Positions 16,394 to 24,675 are shown, numbered from the stretch's first letter. The stretch: 36,006 nt of DNA from Flavobacteriales bacterium (GCA_024641135.1 JAHEDS010000005.1:1-36006); one strand, 5' to 3'. Notes: generated by a model from the letters alone, not told the origin. Program-made: numbers and translations.

Positions 16394-17380
16394 TTATTTT
16401 AATTTTCTTTGTGCCTTTTTCTCTTCACGCTCCAACTTATTAAAATAACTACGAGTGAAAAAATTATGCTTAAAAGCCTCCATATTCTCATTAAACTTTT
16501 CTGTTCCTTCGTTTATATTTTTAATAATTTGTTCAAGATTCCTCACAAATTCCTCATCATTCGAAAGATAGTTTAAGGCGCCATCACCATCTTTTACGTT
16601 TAATAAAATATCATTTAAATTGGTTATTACTTTTTTAATATCGTTACTGGAATCATCAAGATTGGTAATAATACCTCTAACTCTATCAGCTTCAATAGAA
16701 TCATTTAAAATTAATCCAGCAACGCTTTTATTGAAATTAATAGAATCAACAATGGCATTTATGCTTTTCATTGTTTTGTTTGCTTCAATACTTGTAAGTT
16801 TTAAGTTATTAATTGTTTGTTTAATATTATTGGCAGCAAGTGTATCGTTAATAAGCATTCCTAAGGTTCCCTTACCATCGGTTATATTATTAGCAATATC
16901 TAATAATTTAGCAGTTAATAAAGCGGCATTTTCATTAGTTACATTTAAGGTGCTTAACATTTCATTGGTACTTATTTTTGTAAATGAAGTAATAACATCT
17001 CCAGCGACTACAATATCGCTGTTTCCTTTACCAGGGATTATATTAACAATCATATTACCAACTAAACCATCTGTACCAATGGTGGCAATAGCATCCTTTT
17101 TTATGTGTTTAGCCATTTCTTCATCAATTGCCATACTCACACTAATTGTTGAGTCATTAGTTATGGTAATTGTTTTTACAGTGCCAACATTAATACCGGA
17201 GTAACGCACATTATTTCCTAATTGGAGACCATTAACATTATTAAAATTGGAATTAATGAGAAATGTTTTTGCAAACATATTTTGACGATTACCAATAAAA
17301 TAAATAGCCACCACAAGAATAATAAGCCCTACAATGGCAAAAACGCCTAATTTCAATTTTTCTCCAATTGTTTTTTCCAT
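16394..17380 (-). CDS. MlaD-like MCE-domain protein
   Basis: A 328-residue protein starting at the ATG at 17380; a longer in-frame start would overlap the ATPase gene by 68 bases and add a non-hydrophobic extension, so it is rejected. One N-terminal transmembrane helix (about 11-29) is followed by an MCE domain (about 37-115; 'VNGLQLGNNVRYSGINVGTV' region) and a long helical C-terminal part with repeated 'I-x-N-L' heptad patterns (about 150-310). It forms the periplasmic lipid-binding ring of an ABC lipid transporter with the two genes upstream. Sixteen bases separate it from the ATPase gene. Confidence 0.9.
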   Translation of the reverse strand: MEKTIGEKLKLGVFAIVGLIILVVAIYFIGNRQNMFAKTFLINSNFNNVNGLQLGNNVRYSGINVGTVKTITITNDSTISVSMAIDEEMAKHIKKDAIATIGTDGLVGNMIVNIIPGKGNSDIVVAGDVITSFTKISTNEMLSTLNVTNENAALLTAKLLDIANNITDGKGTLGMLINDTLAANNIKQTINNLKLTSIEANKTMKSINAIVDSINFNKSVAGLILNDSIEADRVRGIITNLDDSSNDIKKVITNLNDILLNVKDGDGALNYLSNDEEFVRNLEQIIKNINEGTEKFNENMEAFKHNFFTRSYFNKLEREEKKAQRKLK

Positions 17381-17396
17381 GACAACTAATTTTATA

Positions 17397-18176
17397 TTAC
17401 TTGAAAAAGGCTCTAACTTTTTCGTCTTTAGATTGTAACAACTGATTAAACGAACCTTCAGCATAATTAATGCCGTCTACTAATAAAATCATGCGTTCTG
17501 CCACTACTCTAGCACAATCCACATCATGTGTTATAATAAGCGCAGACGTTTTATATTCTTTCTGAATATTCCTCATAAGTTCAATAATTTCTTTAGAAGT
17601 TATAGGGTCTAATCCACTTGTAGGTTCATCATATAAAATTATTTTTGGTTTTAAAATAAGTGTTCTTGCCAGTGCCACACGCCGTTTCATACCTCCAGAT
17701 AATTCCGAAGGCATTAAATCGATGGCATGCACCAATCCGACACTTTTAAGAGCATCTGTAACAATTTTAGTAGTATCTGAAATATCACCAAATTTATGTT
17801 TATGCCTTCTTAAAGGAAATTCGAGATTCTCTCTTACCGTCATAGAATCGTATAATGCACTTCCTTGGAACAAAAACCCAATTTCTGTACGTAATTCATC
17901 CAAGGCCAATTGCCTAAGTTTTGTGATATCTTCACCCATAACAAATACACTCCCAGAATCAGGTTGCATTAAACCTACGAGGCATTTAATCATGACCGAT
18001 TTCCCTGATCCAGACTTCCCCATAATAACCAGATTTTCACCTTCATAAAGACGCAGATTAAAACCATTTAACACATGGTTATCGCCAAAACTTTTACGTA
18101 AATCTTTAATTTCAAGCATAAGATTTTTATTGCTTAAATCTCTTGATTCTGTTACTATGTTTTGTTCCAGTTTCAT
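17397..18176 (-). CDS. MlaF-like ABC transporter ATPase
   Basis: A 259-residue ATPase of the MCE transporter. Walker A GKSGSGKS at residues 53-60, signature 'LSGGMKRRVALARTL' in the middle, Walker B 'IILYDEPTSGLDP', and H-loop 'ITHD'. The GGMKRR variant of the signature is typical for MlaF/TtgA-like ATPases. A second start at residue 20 (MLEIKDLRKSFG) is possible, but the first ATG is only 2 bases from the stop of the permease gene and fits coupling. It energises phospholipid transport between inner and outer membranes. Confidence 0.92.
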   Translation of the reverse strand: MKLEQNIVTESRDLSNKNLMLEIKDLRKSFGDNHVLNGFNLRLYEGENLVIMGKSGSGKSVMIKCLVGLMQPDSGSVFVMGEDITKLRQLALDELRTEIGFLFQGSALYDSMTVRENLEFPLRRHKHKFGDISDTTKIVTDALKSVGLVHAIDLMPSELSGGMKRRVALARTLILKPKIILYDEPTSGLDPITSKEIIELMRNIQKEYKTSALIITHDVDCARVVAERMILLVDGINYAEGSFNQLLQSKDEKVRAFFK

Positions 18177-18178
18177 CT

Positions 18179-18949
18179 TTAAATTTCAAAAAATATGTCA
18201 GTTATAAAAACTGCAATAAAGTCAATAATAAACAATAACATAGAAGAAAAAACTACTGCCGAATTTGCTGCCAAACCTACACCAACAGTGCCCTTCTGAC
18301 AAAAATAGCCTTTAAAGCAGCCAACAATACCTATTGCAAATCCAAAGAAATAGGTTTTAATAATTGCCGGAATGATATCGCCAAATTGCAAGGCATCAAA
18401 TACTTTATTAAAATACAGTAAGAAAGAAACATCCCCTTTTATGTTTTCAATAATATAAGACCCGTAAAGAGCGATAGCATCACCTATTAGGACTAATATA
18501 GGAAGCATTAATGTAGACGCTAAAACTCTTGTAACAACCAAATACTTAAAAGGATTGGTTCCGGAAACTTCCATCGCATCAATTTGTTCTGTAACACGCA
18601 TAGAACCTAATTCGGCCCCAATACCAGAAGCTATTCTTCCGGCGAATGTTAAAGCAATAATTACGGGTCCAATCTCCCTGATTATAGAGATACTAACCAT
18701 GGAAGGCATCCAAGATTCAGCTCCAAACTCTTCCAATGTGGGTCGGGTTTGAAGAGTCATTACTAACCCAATTATAAACCCCGTAATACCAACTAAAAAC
18801 AACGATTTATTTCCAATATAATAACATTGCCTTAAAAGTTCTTTAAACTCAAATGGCCTGCTGAAAACTTCTTTTAAAAATCGATGAGCAAAAAAAGTAA
18901 GTTCACCAATTTCAATAAAAAAGGATTTTATTTTAAGTGAATTAAACAT
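18179..18949 (-). CDS. MlaE-like MCE transporter permease
   Basis: A 256-residue integral membrane permease with five to six hydrophobic segments and the MlaE-family core 'ISIIREIGPVIIALTFAGRIASGIGAELGSMRVTEQIDAM' (described by position, about 90-130). The ATG at 18949 is preferred to the GTG at 18958, because the predicted -7 box (18966-18973) would leave almost no leader before the GTG. First gene of the four-gene operon; drives lipid exchange with the outer membrane together with the MlaF- and MlaD-like proteins. The divergent neighbour is a patatin-like lipase. Confidence 0.92.
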   Translation of the reverse strand: MFNSLKIKSFFIEIGELTFFAHRFLKEVFSRPFEFKELLRQCYYIGNKSLFLVGITGFIIGLVMTLQTRPTLEEFGAESWMPSMVSISIIREIGPVIIALTFAGRIASGIGAELGSMRVTEQIDAMEVSGTNPFKYLVVTRVLASTLMLPILVLIGDAIALYGSYIIENIKGDVSFLLYFNKVFDALQFGDIIPAIIKTYFFGFAIGIVGCFKGYFCQKGTVGVGLAANSAVVFSSMLLFIIDFIAVFITDIFFEI

Positions 18950-18965
18950 AACCTGCACATTAATT

Positions 18966-19009
18966 AAATATACAGTAACAATACATTTTTAGAAATGATA
19001 TTAATCATC
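18966..19009 (-). promoter_or_regulatory. FNR/CRP-like operator plus -7 box, mlaEFD operon
   Basis: On the minus strand ATGAT-TAAT-ATCAT (19009-18996, a perfect dyad), 22 bases, then TATATTTA (18973-18966). The predicted leader is very short and decides the ATG at 18949 as start. Confidence 0.8.
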
Positions 19010-19133
19010 CTGAATATTAGCTAAATAGAACTTTTCCTTAATCTTTATTAATATGGCTTATTAATTAAAATAACGAAGAGATTTCATTTTTTCAAGACGA
19101 TATTAAAATTTGGAAATTTTTATGTGTAAATTG

Positions 19134-19177
19134 TTAACTAATGTCATATTATAAGCTAATAAATACAACTAATTTTA
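19134..19177 (+). promoter_or_regulatory. FNR/CRP-like operator plus -7 box, patatin gene
   Basis: TTAAC-TAAT-GTCAT at 19134-19147, 22 bases, then TAATTTTA at 19170-19177. The left half-site deviates at position 3 (A for G); the right half and spacing are intact. Confidence 0.65.
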
Positions 19178-19199
19178 CACTACAATTAAGTATTAAAAA

Positions 19200-19958
19200 A
19201 TGACTATTGGATTAGTATTATCTGGAGGCGGCATGCGTGGTGCAGCACATATCGGAGCCATTAAAGCTCTTGAAGAAAATAATATATTCCCAACGCATAT
19301 TGCTGGAACTAGCGCCGGAGCTATTGTAGGTTCTTTTTATGCATATGGATACCATTGGGAAGATATTTTAAAATTTTTCAAAGAAATTAATATTCTAGAT
19401 ATCACAAAATACGCTTTAAATAAGCCTGGTTTTATTGATACAGAAAAGTTCTATTCAGATTTTAAAAAGTACTTAAAAAATGACGACTTTTCATTTTTAA
19501 AAAAAAGCCTGAGTATTACCTCAACAAATATTTTAAATGGTCATCTAGAAGTTTTTAATAAAGGTGAACTTATTCGATCCATACTGGCCTCTGCTGCTAT
19601 TCCTGGCATATTTACTCCTGTAAAAATTAATAATAATTACTATATTGATGGTGGCTCACTTAACAATTTTCCTGTCGAATTATTAAAAACTAATTGTGAT
19701 AAAATTATAGGCGTTTATGTTAATAATCTTGATCCAATAGAATTTAAAGATTTAAAATATTCTCATAATGTCATTGAAAGGGCTTTTTACATAAAATCTG
19801 TACGAGAAGATCAAAGAAAATTTAATGAATGTGATTTAATTGTATCCCCAGAGGGATTAAGTAAATTTGGAGTCTTCGACAAAAAACATATTAATGATAT
19901 TTTTTTAATGGGCTATGAAGCTACCATAAAGGCCCTAGAAACATCCAAAAACTTTTAG
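19200..19958 (+). CDS. Patatin-like phospholipase
   Basis: A 252-residue lipid hydrolase of the RssA/patatin type. The oxyanion loop GGGMRG lies at residues 9-14, the nucleophile elbow GTSAG at 36-40 (S38), and the catalytic Asp in DGG at 150-152. Length and lack of signal peptide fit a cytoplasmic enzyme acting on inner-membrane lipids. It hydrolyses acyl esters of phospholipids; the preferred lipid is unknown. It is divergent from the mlaEFD-like operon with separate FNR-like sites, so lipid transport and lipid hydrolysis appear to be co-regulated (inference). Confidence 0.93.
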   Translation: MTIGLVLSGGGMRGAAHIGAIKALEENNIFPTHIAGTSAGAIVGSFYAYGYHWEDILKFFKEINILDITKYALNKPGFIDTEKFYSDFKKYLKNDDFSFLKKSLSITSTNILNGHLEVFNKGELIRSILASAAIPGIFTPVKINNNYYIDGGSLNNFPVELLKTNCDKIIGVYVNNLDPIEFKDLKYSHNVIERAFYIKSVREDQRKFNECDLIVSPEGLSKFGVFDKKHINDIFLMGYEATIKALETSKNF

Positions 19959-19974
19959 TTAAACCCTTTACCAG

Positions 19975-20018
19975 TTGATTTTTATCATTTAGTATTTTAT
20001 GATTTGTTTATAAATTTA
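19975..20018 (+). promoter_or_regulatory. FNR/CRP-like operator plus -7 box, coiled-coil gene
   Basis: TTGAT-TTTT-ATCAT at 19975-19988, 22 bases, then TAAATTTA at 20011-20018; start codon at 20042. Confidence 0.82.
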
Positions 20019-20041
20019 ATAACATCATAAAACTAATAGTC

Positions 20042-20644
20042 ATGAAAAATAGCAAGGATATGGAATTTGTAGATAAAGTTATTGGTGCCTTAAGAAAAAC
20101 CGCTGTGGAGTTAGAAGAATTTCAAGTTAAAGCGGCCTTAGGCAAAGCAGAGGCACAAGAAAAATACGAAGAAGTTAAAAAGAATTTTAACAAGTTTATT
20201 CACGAAAGCGAATTTAAAGTAGAAGGAATTAAAGAAAAAATTGAAGAGCTTAATACTAAGTTTGATGAGCTTCGCGTACAACTAGCGCTGGGCAAAGCAG
20301 AAACTAAAGAAATCTTTAAAAAACAAAAAAAACAATTACTTATTACCTTACAGGATATTGAAACAAAAATTAAAACAAATGAAACTTTAAATAGAATGTA
20401 TGCCTTTACATTAATTGAAATAGAACAATTTAAAATTCAATTAGAAATTTTAGAACAAAAATTTAGTAAAGATAAAAGTAAAGCAAAAGACACTTATGAA
20501 AAAGGAAAACAAGATTTTGAATCTTTTATTGATAAGTTAAAAGGTAAATATGGAAAGAAAAAAGAAGAATCAAAATTTGAACATTTTCAAAATGAAATTT
20601 CTGAAGCCTTTGATCATTTTAAAAAGGCCTTTTCAAAAGCCTAA
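20042..20644 (+). CDS. Coiled-coil protein of unknown function
   Basis: A 200-residue, almost entirely helical, Lys/Glu-rich protein with no signal peptide or membrane segment. It shows an internal repeat of about 55 residues: 'EFQVKAALGKAEAQEKYEEVKKNFNKF' is echoed by 'ELRVQLALGKAETKEIFKKQKKQL' (around 23-49 and 78-101) and a weaker third copy near 130-160 ('LEQKFSKDKSKAKDTYEKGKQDFESF'). Each repeat has the L-G-K-A-E core. Family not recognised; apolipoprotein- or phasin-like scaffolds have this look. Single-gene unit with its own FNR-like promoter and a strong terminator. Confidence 0.75.
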   Translation: MKNSKDMEFVDKVIGALRKTAVELEEFQVKAALGKAEAQEKYEEVKKNFNKFIHESEFKVEGIKEKIEELNTKFDELRVQLALGKAETKEIFKKQKKQLLITLQDIETKIKTNETLNRMYAFTLIEIEQFKIQLEILEQKFSKDKSKAKDTYEKGKQDFESFIDKLKGKYGKKKEESKFEHFQNEISEAFDHFKKAFSKA

Positions 20645-20657
20645 AAAAATTCTAATT

Positions 20658-20691
20658 AAAAAAAGTACAATGTAAATTGTACTTTTTTTTT
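20658..20691. terminator. Bidirectional terminator between convergent genes
   Basis: AGTACAAT (20664-20671) pairs with ATTGTACT (20676-20683) around GTAA, flanked by six or more A on the left and nine T on the right, so it works on both strands, for the coiled-coil gene and for the ABC1-kinase operon. Confidence 0.92.
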
Positions 20692-20700
20692 GCAGTATTT

Positions 20701-22404
20701 CTAATAATCATAATCGCCTTTATTTATATTTGAGACCATACCAAACCCTAAAAAAACAGCTAATGTAAAACTTGCCATACCTAAGATTGAAATATCATTC
20801 CAAAGTGGACGTATTTCAAATATGATAAATAATGCCGCCGAAAGGATAAGTGAAACCATTATAAAAGCAGTTATTAACTGTTTAGTGATTCTTTGAAGTA
20901 TATGTACCATAGGATCGATTCCTTTATGTGTTAAGTCTACACTTATTTTACCAGAATTTATTTTTCTTATGGCATTCTTTAAATCAGTAGGAAATTCTTC
21001 CATATAATTGGTTAGTTCTACGATTGAATTTAGAACTTTATTACCCATAATTATTGGGTTAAATTTTTTAGCAGCACTTTTTCTAAGGTAAGGTTTAACA
21101 ATTTCAAATTGCTCCAATTTAGGATCTAATTTTTCTATAACACCCTCAATAGTAACTAATGAGCGTGCAAAAAGGAAAAAATAAGTAGGTACTTTTAGTC
21201 CATGAGCTAATATAATATCCTTAAGTTCTAATAGGATCGTACTCATTTCATTGTCATGAATATCTCTAACATAATATTTTTCCAAAAACTCATTTATATC
21301 GAACTCCAAATTTCTCATATTCGATATAGGCGCATTATTGGAAAGTTGCTGTAAAGCTTTAATTATTTTTTTGACATCTTTATTAGTAATGGAAATAAAT
21401 AAATTACCAAAAATAGCTATATCTCTTGGAAGCATACTGCCCATCATTCCAAAATCTAAATAACAAATATGGCTATTAGGAAGTATCAATAAATTTCCTG
21501 GGTGTGGATCTGCATGAAAAAATCCGTATTCAAATATTTGCTTAAAATAACTAATAGCAAGTCTTCTTGCTAAAACTTTGGTGTCAAATTCTTTTGCTTT
21601 TAATTCGCTAATTCTATCAATTTTTATTCCTGAGATAAACTCTAAAGCCAAAACTTTAGAAGTGGTAAACTCTGGGTACACTTTAGGCGCTTCAGCAAAC
21701 TGTTCCAAGGAATCATCTTTAACTAGATTATTATAAAATCGCTGAACATTAATAGATTCATGAATAAAATCGAGTTCTTTTAATATTGAGGCCTCAAAAT
21801 TTTTAACAAGGCCTATGGGATCAAAACTTTTTATCGAAGGCATTCGTCGCTCTAAAATATATGCTATTTTGTACATTACTTTAATGTCTTCAACAATAAC
21901 ATCATTAATTCCAGAACGCTGCACTTTTAAAGCCACTCGTTTTCCAGAATGTAAGGTAACCTTATGCACTTGTGCCATAGAAGCAGAAGCAAAAGGGGTT
22001 GGCTCGAACCATGCGAACAAGTTTTCTACTTTATCGTTTAACTCTGTTTCTACAACTTGCTTTGCCATCTTTTCAGACATTGGAGGCACATTATCTTGTA
22101 GTTTTTCAAGTTCAAAAGTTAATTCTAAAGGAACTAAATCGGGTCTATTACTTAATATTTGACCAAACTTTACAAATGTTGGCCCTAACTCTTCGCAAAC
22201 CAATCTCATTTTAGCCCATTTACTAAATGCTCTTGCCTGTTTAACAGAATTAGTAGGTATAAATTTTTGTATAAAAGTATATTGCTTGTTTTCGTCAATA
22301 TAACTAACCCAATCTTCAAGGCCATATTTTAACAGGACCCTAAGTATTTGATTATATCTAGATATAGATTTAATCCTTTTTCCAATACCGGCTATAACTT
22401 CCAT
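20701..22404 (-). CDS. ABC1/UbiB-family atypical kinase
   Basis: A 567-residue UbiB/AarF-type protein. The family motif KFGQ is at residues 79-82; Ala-rich nucleotide loop 'ASASMAQVH' about 139-147; invariant Lys K160; catalytic 'HADPHPGN' at 298-304 (D299, N304); metal-binding DFG with D317. Two hydrophobic helices near 505-530 and 538-560 form a C-terminal membrane hairpin. UbiB-family proteins support quinone or lipid metabolism in membranes by an ATP-dependent mechanism; the exact role here is open. A coiled-coil partner gene precedes it by 4 bases. Expressed from the divergent FNR-like site at 22836-22849. Confidence 0.93.
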   Translation of the reverse strand: MEVIAGIGKRIKSISRYNQILRVLLKYGLEDWVSYIDENKQYTFIQKFIPTNSVKQARAFSKWAKMRLVCEELGPTFVKFGQILSNRPDLVPLELTFELEKLQDNVPPMSEKMAKQVVETELNDKVENLFAWFEPTPFASASMAQVHKVTLHSGKRVALKVQRSGINDVIVEDIKVMYKIAYILERRMPSIKSFDPIGLVKNFEASILKELDFIHESINVQRFYNNLVKDDSLEQFAEAPKVYPEFTTSKVLALEFISGIKIDRISELKAKEFDTKVLARRLAISYFKQIFEYGFFHADPHPGNLLILPNSHICYLDFGMMGSMLPRDIAIFGNLFISITNKDVKKIIKALQQLSNNAPISNMRNLEFDINEFLEKYYVRDIHDNEMSTILLELKDIILAHGLKVPTYFFLFARSLVTIEGVIEKLDPKLEQFEIVKPYLRKSAAKKFNPIIMGNKVLNSIVELTNYMEEFPTDLKNAIRKINSGKISVDLTHKGIDPMVHILQRITKQLITAFIMVSLILSAALFIIFEIRPLWNDISILGMASFTLAVFLGFGMVSNINKGDYDY

Positions 22405-22408
22405 TATA

Positions 22409-22777
22409 TTAAGCTTCCAAATGGTTTATTCTCGCTTCTAATAAGGCAACTGTGGAGTTAAGCTTTTCTAATCTCTCATTTAGCGCTTTTATTTCATCTA
22501 AATGTGCTACATTAATTTTTTTGTAAAACTTAACAACTAATTCTTCAATTTTTTCTTCCAACTCTTCCTTTAATTCATTCGTTTTTAAAATAATCTTGTC
22601 AACAAACTCCAATTCATTTCCATTGTCATCCAATTGTTTTTCAGACATTATTTTGTTAAGATTATCTTTGCCTTGTTCTGAATACTTGTATAATTTATCT
22701 AATAATTCAGTGTCTTTTGCTATGAAATACAGACTTGAACTTAAAGTGAGTAACTCTAATAAGGTTTTAGTTTTCAT
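22409..22777 (-). CDS. Small coiled-coil protein upstream of ABC1 kinase
   Basis: A 122-residue acidic helical protein. Residues 6-22 are moderately hydrophobic; residues about 60-85 and 95-122 are predicted coiled coils ('ELKEELEEKIEELVVKF', 'LNERLEKLNSTVALLEARINHLEA' by position), the second looking like a parallel zipper. Family not recognised; phasin-like or membrane-apposed scaffold proteins are alternatives. It precedes the ABC1 kinase by 4 bases and is probably translated with it, so a function in assembling or regulating that kinase is possible. Confidence 0.72.
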   Translation of the reverse strand: MKTKTLLELLTLSSSLYFIAKDTELLDKLYKYSEQGKDNLNKIMSEKQLDDNGNELEFVDKIILKTNELKEELEEKIEELVVKFYKKINVAHLDEIKALNERLEKLNSTVALLEARINHLEA

Positions 22778-22805
22778 AAGTTATACATTTAGCTTAAACT
22801 AGTAT

Positions 22806-22849
22806 TAAATATATCACTAAACAAGGACGTTTCCATTGATTTTAATCAT
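22806..22849 (-). promoter_or_regulatory. Minus-strand promoter from shared FNR/CRP-like operator
   Basis: The operator at 22836-22849, read on the minus strand as ATGAT-TAAA-ATCAA, is followed after 22 bases by TATATTTA (22813-22806). It would drive the coiled-coil/ABC1-kinase operon. Confidence 0.8.
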
Positions 22850-22879
22850 TTAGCATAAAGTATTTATGTGTTAAATTTA
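22836..22879 (+). promoter_or_regulatory. Plus-strand promoter from shared FNR/CRP-like operator
   Basis: The same operator, TTGAT-TTTA-ATCAT, is followed on the plus strand after 22 bases by TAAATTTA (22872-22879), for the CBS gene at 22909. One operator thus has correctly spaced -7 boxes on both sides. Confidence 0.82.
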
Positions 22880-22908
22880 GATTGGTATTTAGTTTAAAAT
22901 CAATAGCC

Positions 22909-23316
22909 ATGAAAAAGACTTCAATAATCGACGTAATGACGAAAAATGTAGTGTGTGTTTCACCAGAACAACACCTTTTAGATGTTAAACATATTTATGA
23001 AAAAGACAAATTTCATCATCATATTCCTGTAACTCAAAACGAAAAATTGGTAGGCATGGTAAGTTTAATAGATTTCATGTATAATATCGCTGGAGCAGGG
23101 ATGAACGATAATAATGAAATTTATCAAAAACTTAAAGTTAAAGATATTATGACCCAAAAACCATTTTATCTTAAAACGGATGCTACCATTGAAGAAGTGG
23201 CTAATGTTTTGGTTGAAGGTAATTATCACGCTATTCCTGTTATCGAAAATGATAAAATAGTTGGTATCGTTTCAACTGCCGATTTAATTAAACATTTTTT
23301 AGTTGAAGCTCTGTAA
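22909..23316 (+). CDS. Tandem CBS-domain protein
   Basis: A 135-residue stand-alone CBS pair. The ATG at 22909 is preferred; a TTG 27 bases upstream adds no conserved residues. CBS1 covers about 5-65 ('VMTKNVVCVSPEQHLLDV', ending in 'LVGMVSLIDF'), CBS2 about 75-133 ('IMTQKPFYLKTDATIEEV', ending in 'IVGIVSTADLIKHF'). Such small proteins bind adenosine nucleotides and act as energy or redox sensors for partner proteins. It shares a divergent operator with the ABC1-kinase operon. Its partner is unknown. Confidence 0.93.
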   Translation: MKKTSIIDVMTKNVVCVSPEQHLLDVKHIYEKDKFHHHIPVTQNEKLVGMVSLIDFMYNIAGAGMNDNNEIYQKLKVKDIMTQKPFYLKTDATIEEVANVLVEGNYHAIPVIENDKIVGIVSTADLIKHFLVEAL

Positions 23317-23351
23317 TTTTCTTTTTACATATCGATTTATTGTGGTTTGGA

Positions 23352-23388
23352 TACAATAAAACCAAGGGTGTTTTTTATTGTAATTTTT
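23352..23388 (+). terminator. Probable terminator after CBS gene
   Basis: TACAATAAAA (23352-23361) pairs with TTTTATTGTA (23373-23382), followed by a five-T run. The stem is long but AT-rich. Confidence 0.65.
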
Positions 23389-23452
23389 AAATATTTATAC
23401 CTGTTTTATATCAATTAAAATTATTTTCTGTTCATTCAAATAGGTCTTCCTC

Positions 23453-23496
23453 TTGATAATTATCATTTCAATATTTTATCGTCATTAATAATTTTA
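23453..23496 (+). promoter_or_regulatory. FNR/CRP-like operator plus -7 box, lipoprotein gene
   Basis: TTGAT-AATT-ATCAT at 23453-23466 (a perfect inner dyad), 22 bases, then TAATTTTA at 23489-23496; start codon at 23521. Confidence 0.83.
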
Positions 23497-23520
23497 ACTA
23501 ATTATTTTAAAAAAAAAGTT

Positions 23521-24306
23521 ATGAAAAAATTAATGTTATTTATCAGTATTCTAATTGTTGCAATTAGTCTGAAGTCATGCAGCTCCAATGATAATGATGA
23601 GCTCCAAAGTGTGGAAAAAGTAATAGGAAAATGGCGATTAAGTCAAATAATAATAAATAATGAGAATCAACAAATTTCTGAATGTGAAAAAAAGACAACT
23701 CTCGAAGTTTTTGAAAATGGCACTTATACAGAAAAAGACTATTTATATAATGATTCAGATACCGAATGTCTGCTTTTTGATGTAGTAAATGGCACTTGGG
23801 AAAGTTTAGGTAATTCTACTTATAAAATGTCTGGTTTATATACTGTTTCGTTAAAAGTAACTTTTAACGATGACCAAATGATTGCTGAGTATTCTGAAAT
23901 AATTGACGAAACAACTTTATTAATTAAAGCAATTTTTATTTCTGATAAAACCTACATCCCTGATCAAATAATTGGAAAATGGAAACAAGATCAAGCCTTT
24001 TTAGGACCTATGGAAATAATCCTTACAGAATGTGAAAAAATGGGTTGGGTTGAGTTTTTTGAAGATGGTTTTTTTGATGAAAAAGCCTATTTCGAAAATA
24101 GTGAACAAACTGAATGCACTGAACTTCCATTAAAAACAGGTCTTTGGAAAAATATTGGGGGTTCACTTTATAATATCTATGGTATTGGTGTAGAAGGAGA
24201 CATAAAAATAACATTTGACAATGACAAAATGTATGTTGAATTTTCTGAAGAAATAGAAGGAATTCCTATTAATGCCAAAATTGTTTTTATTAAAATTATC
24301 TCTTAA
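23521..24306 (+). CDS. Lipoprotein with two lipocalin-like domains
   Basis: A 261-residue lipoprotein: signal with lipobox LKSC (Cys about residue 20) followed by the SSNDNDE stretch typical of surface-exposed Bacteroidota lipoproteins. Two homologous halves follow (about 35-140 and 145-260), each starting with 'IGKW' and containing 'EC-E-K', 'FE-x-G-x-[YF]-x-E-K-x-Y' and a 'TEC' Cys: the pattern of lipocalin-like domain families (DUF4923/5004 group). Each half has two Cys that could form a disulfide. Ligand unknown. Single-gene unit under an FNR-like promoter. Confidence 0.78.
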   Translation: MKKLMLFISILIVAISLKSCSSNDNDELQSVEKVIGKWRLSQIIINNENQQISECEKKTTLEVFENGTYTEKDYLYNDSDTECLLFDVVNGTWESLGNSTYKMSGLYTVSLKVTFNDDQMIAEYSEIIDETTLLIKAIFISDKTYIPDQIIGKWKQDQAFLGPMEIILTECEKMGWVEFFEDGFFDEKAYFENSEQTECTELPLKTGLWKNIGGSLYNIYGIGVEGDIKITFDNDKMYVEFSEEIEGIPINAKIVFIKIIS

Positions 24307-24331
24307 AACAGTTAAATAAAAACCCATTGAA

Positions 24332-24375
24332 TTGATACTAATCATTTCAATTGGTTGAGTCAAAATTTATCTTTA
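24332..24375 (+). promoter_or_regulatory. FNR/CRP-like operator plus -7 box, HMA/peroxiredoxin/transpeptidase operon
   Basis: TTGAT-ACTA-ATCAT at 24332-24345, 22 bases, then TATCTTTA at 24368-24375; first gene starts at 24395. Confidence 0.83.
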
Positions 24376-24394
24376 AAACGATAATTTAAAAAAA

Positions 24395-24664
24395 ATGAAA
24401 ATGAAAACCACATTATATGTACAAAACTTAAAATGTGAGTATTGTGAAAAAATCATTCTTAAAGTACTCTCAAAACTTAAGCACATATCAAATGTCAATG
24501 TTAAACTTCAATACGCAACCGTAGGTTTTGAGTATCAAACACCTATGGATGTATTACAAGTAAAAAGAACGCTTTCAAAAATTGGCTACCCTCCTTTTGG
24601 CGAAAAAAATAATATTTTAAAAAAAGCAAAATCATTCATTGATTGTGCCGTAGTTCATAATTAA
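24395..24664 (+). CDS. HMA-like metal-binding protein
   Basis: An 89-residue protein with a ferredoxin-like HMA pattern: 'TLYVQNLKCEYCEKII' (residues about 5-20) has the metal motif C-x2-C at C14/C17, followed by 'VLSKLKHISNVNVKLQYATVGFEY' and the final 'LSKIGYPPFGE'. HMA domains bind Cu(I) or similar soft metals for delivery or sensing. It lies 11 bases before the peroxiredoxin gene, so copper and peroxide defence may be linked, although a redox role of the Cys pair is equally possible. A second ATG two codons on is an alternative start. Confidence 0.75.
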   Translation: MKMKTTLYVQNLKCEYCEKIILKVLSKLKHISNVNVKLQYATVGFEYQTPMDVLQVKRTLSKIGYPPFGEKNNILKKAKSFIDCAVVHN

Positions 24665-24675
24665 ATTTAATAAAA

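Noticed and set aside
16620-17204. 194-codon plus-strand frame opposite the MlaD-like gene
   Set aside because: Antisense shadow of a well-supported gene; hydrophobic composition results from reverse reading of its Asn/Ile-rich codons.
17381-17464. Longer MlaD-like protein starting inside the ATPase gene
   Set aside because: The extension is not hydrophobic, would precede the membrane anchor and is only the ATPase 3' end read in another frame.
22882-22908. Upstream TTG start for the CBS gene
   Set aside because: It would start 3 bases after the -7 box and adds residues not part of the CBS fold.
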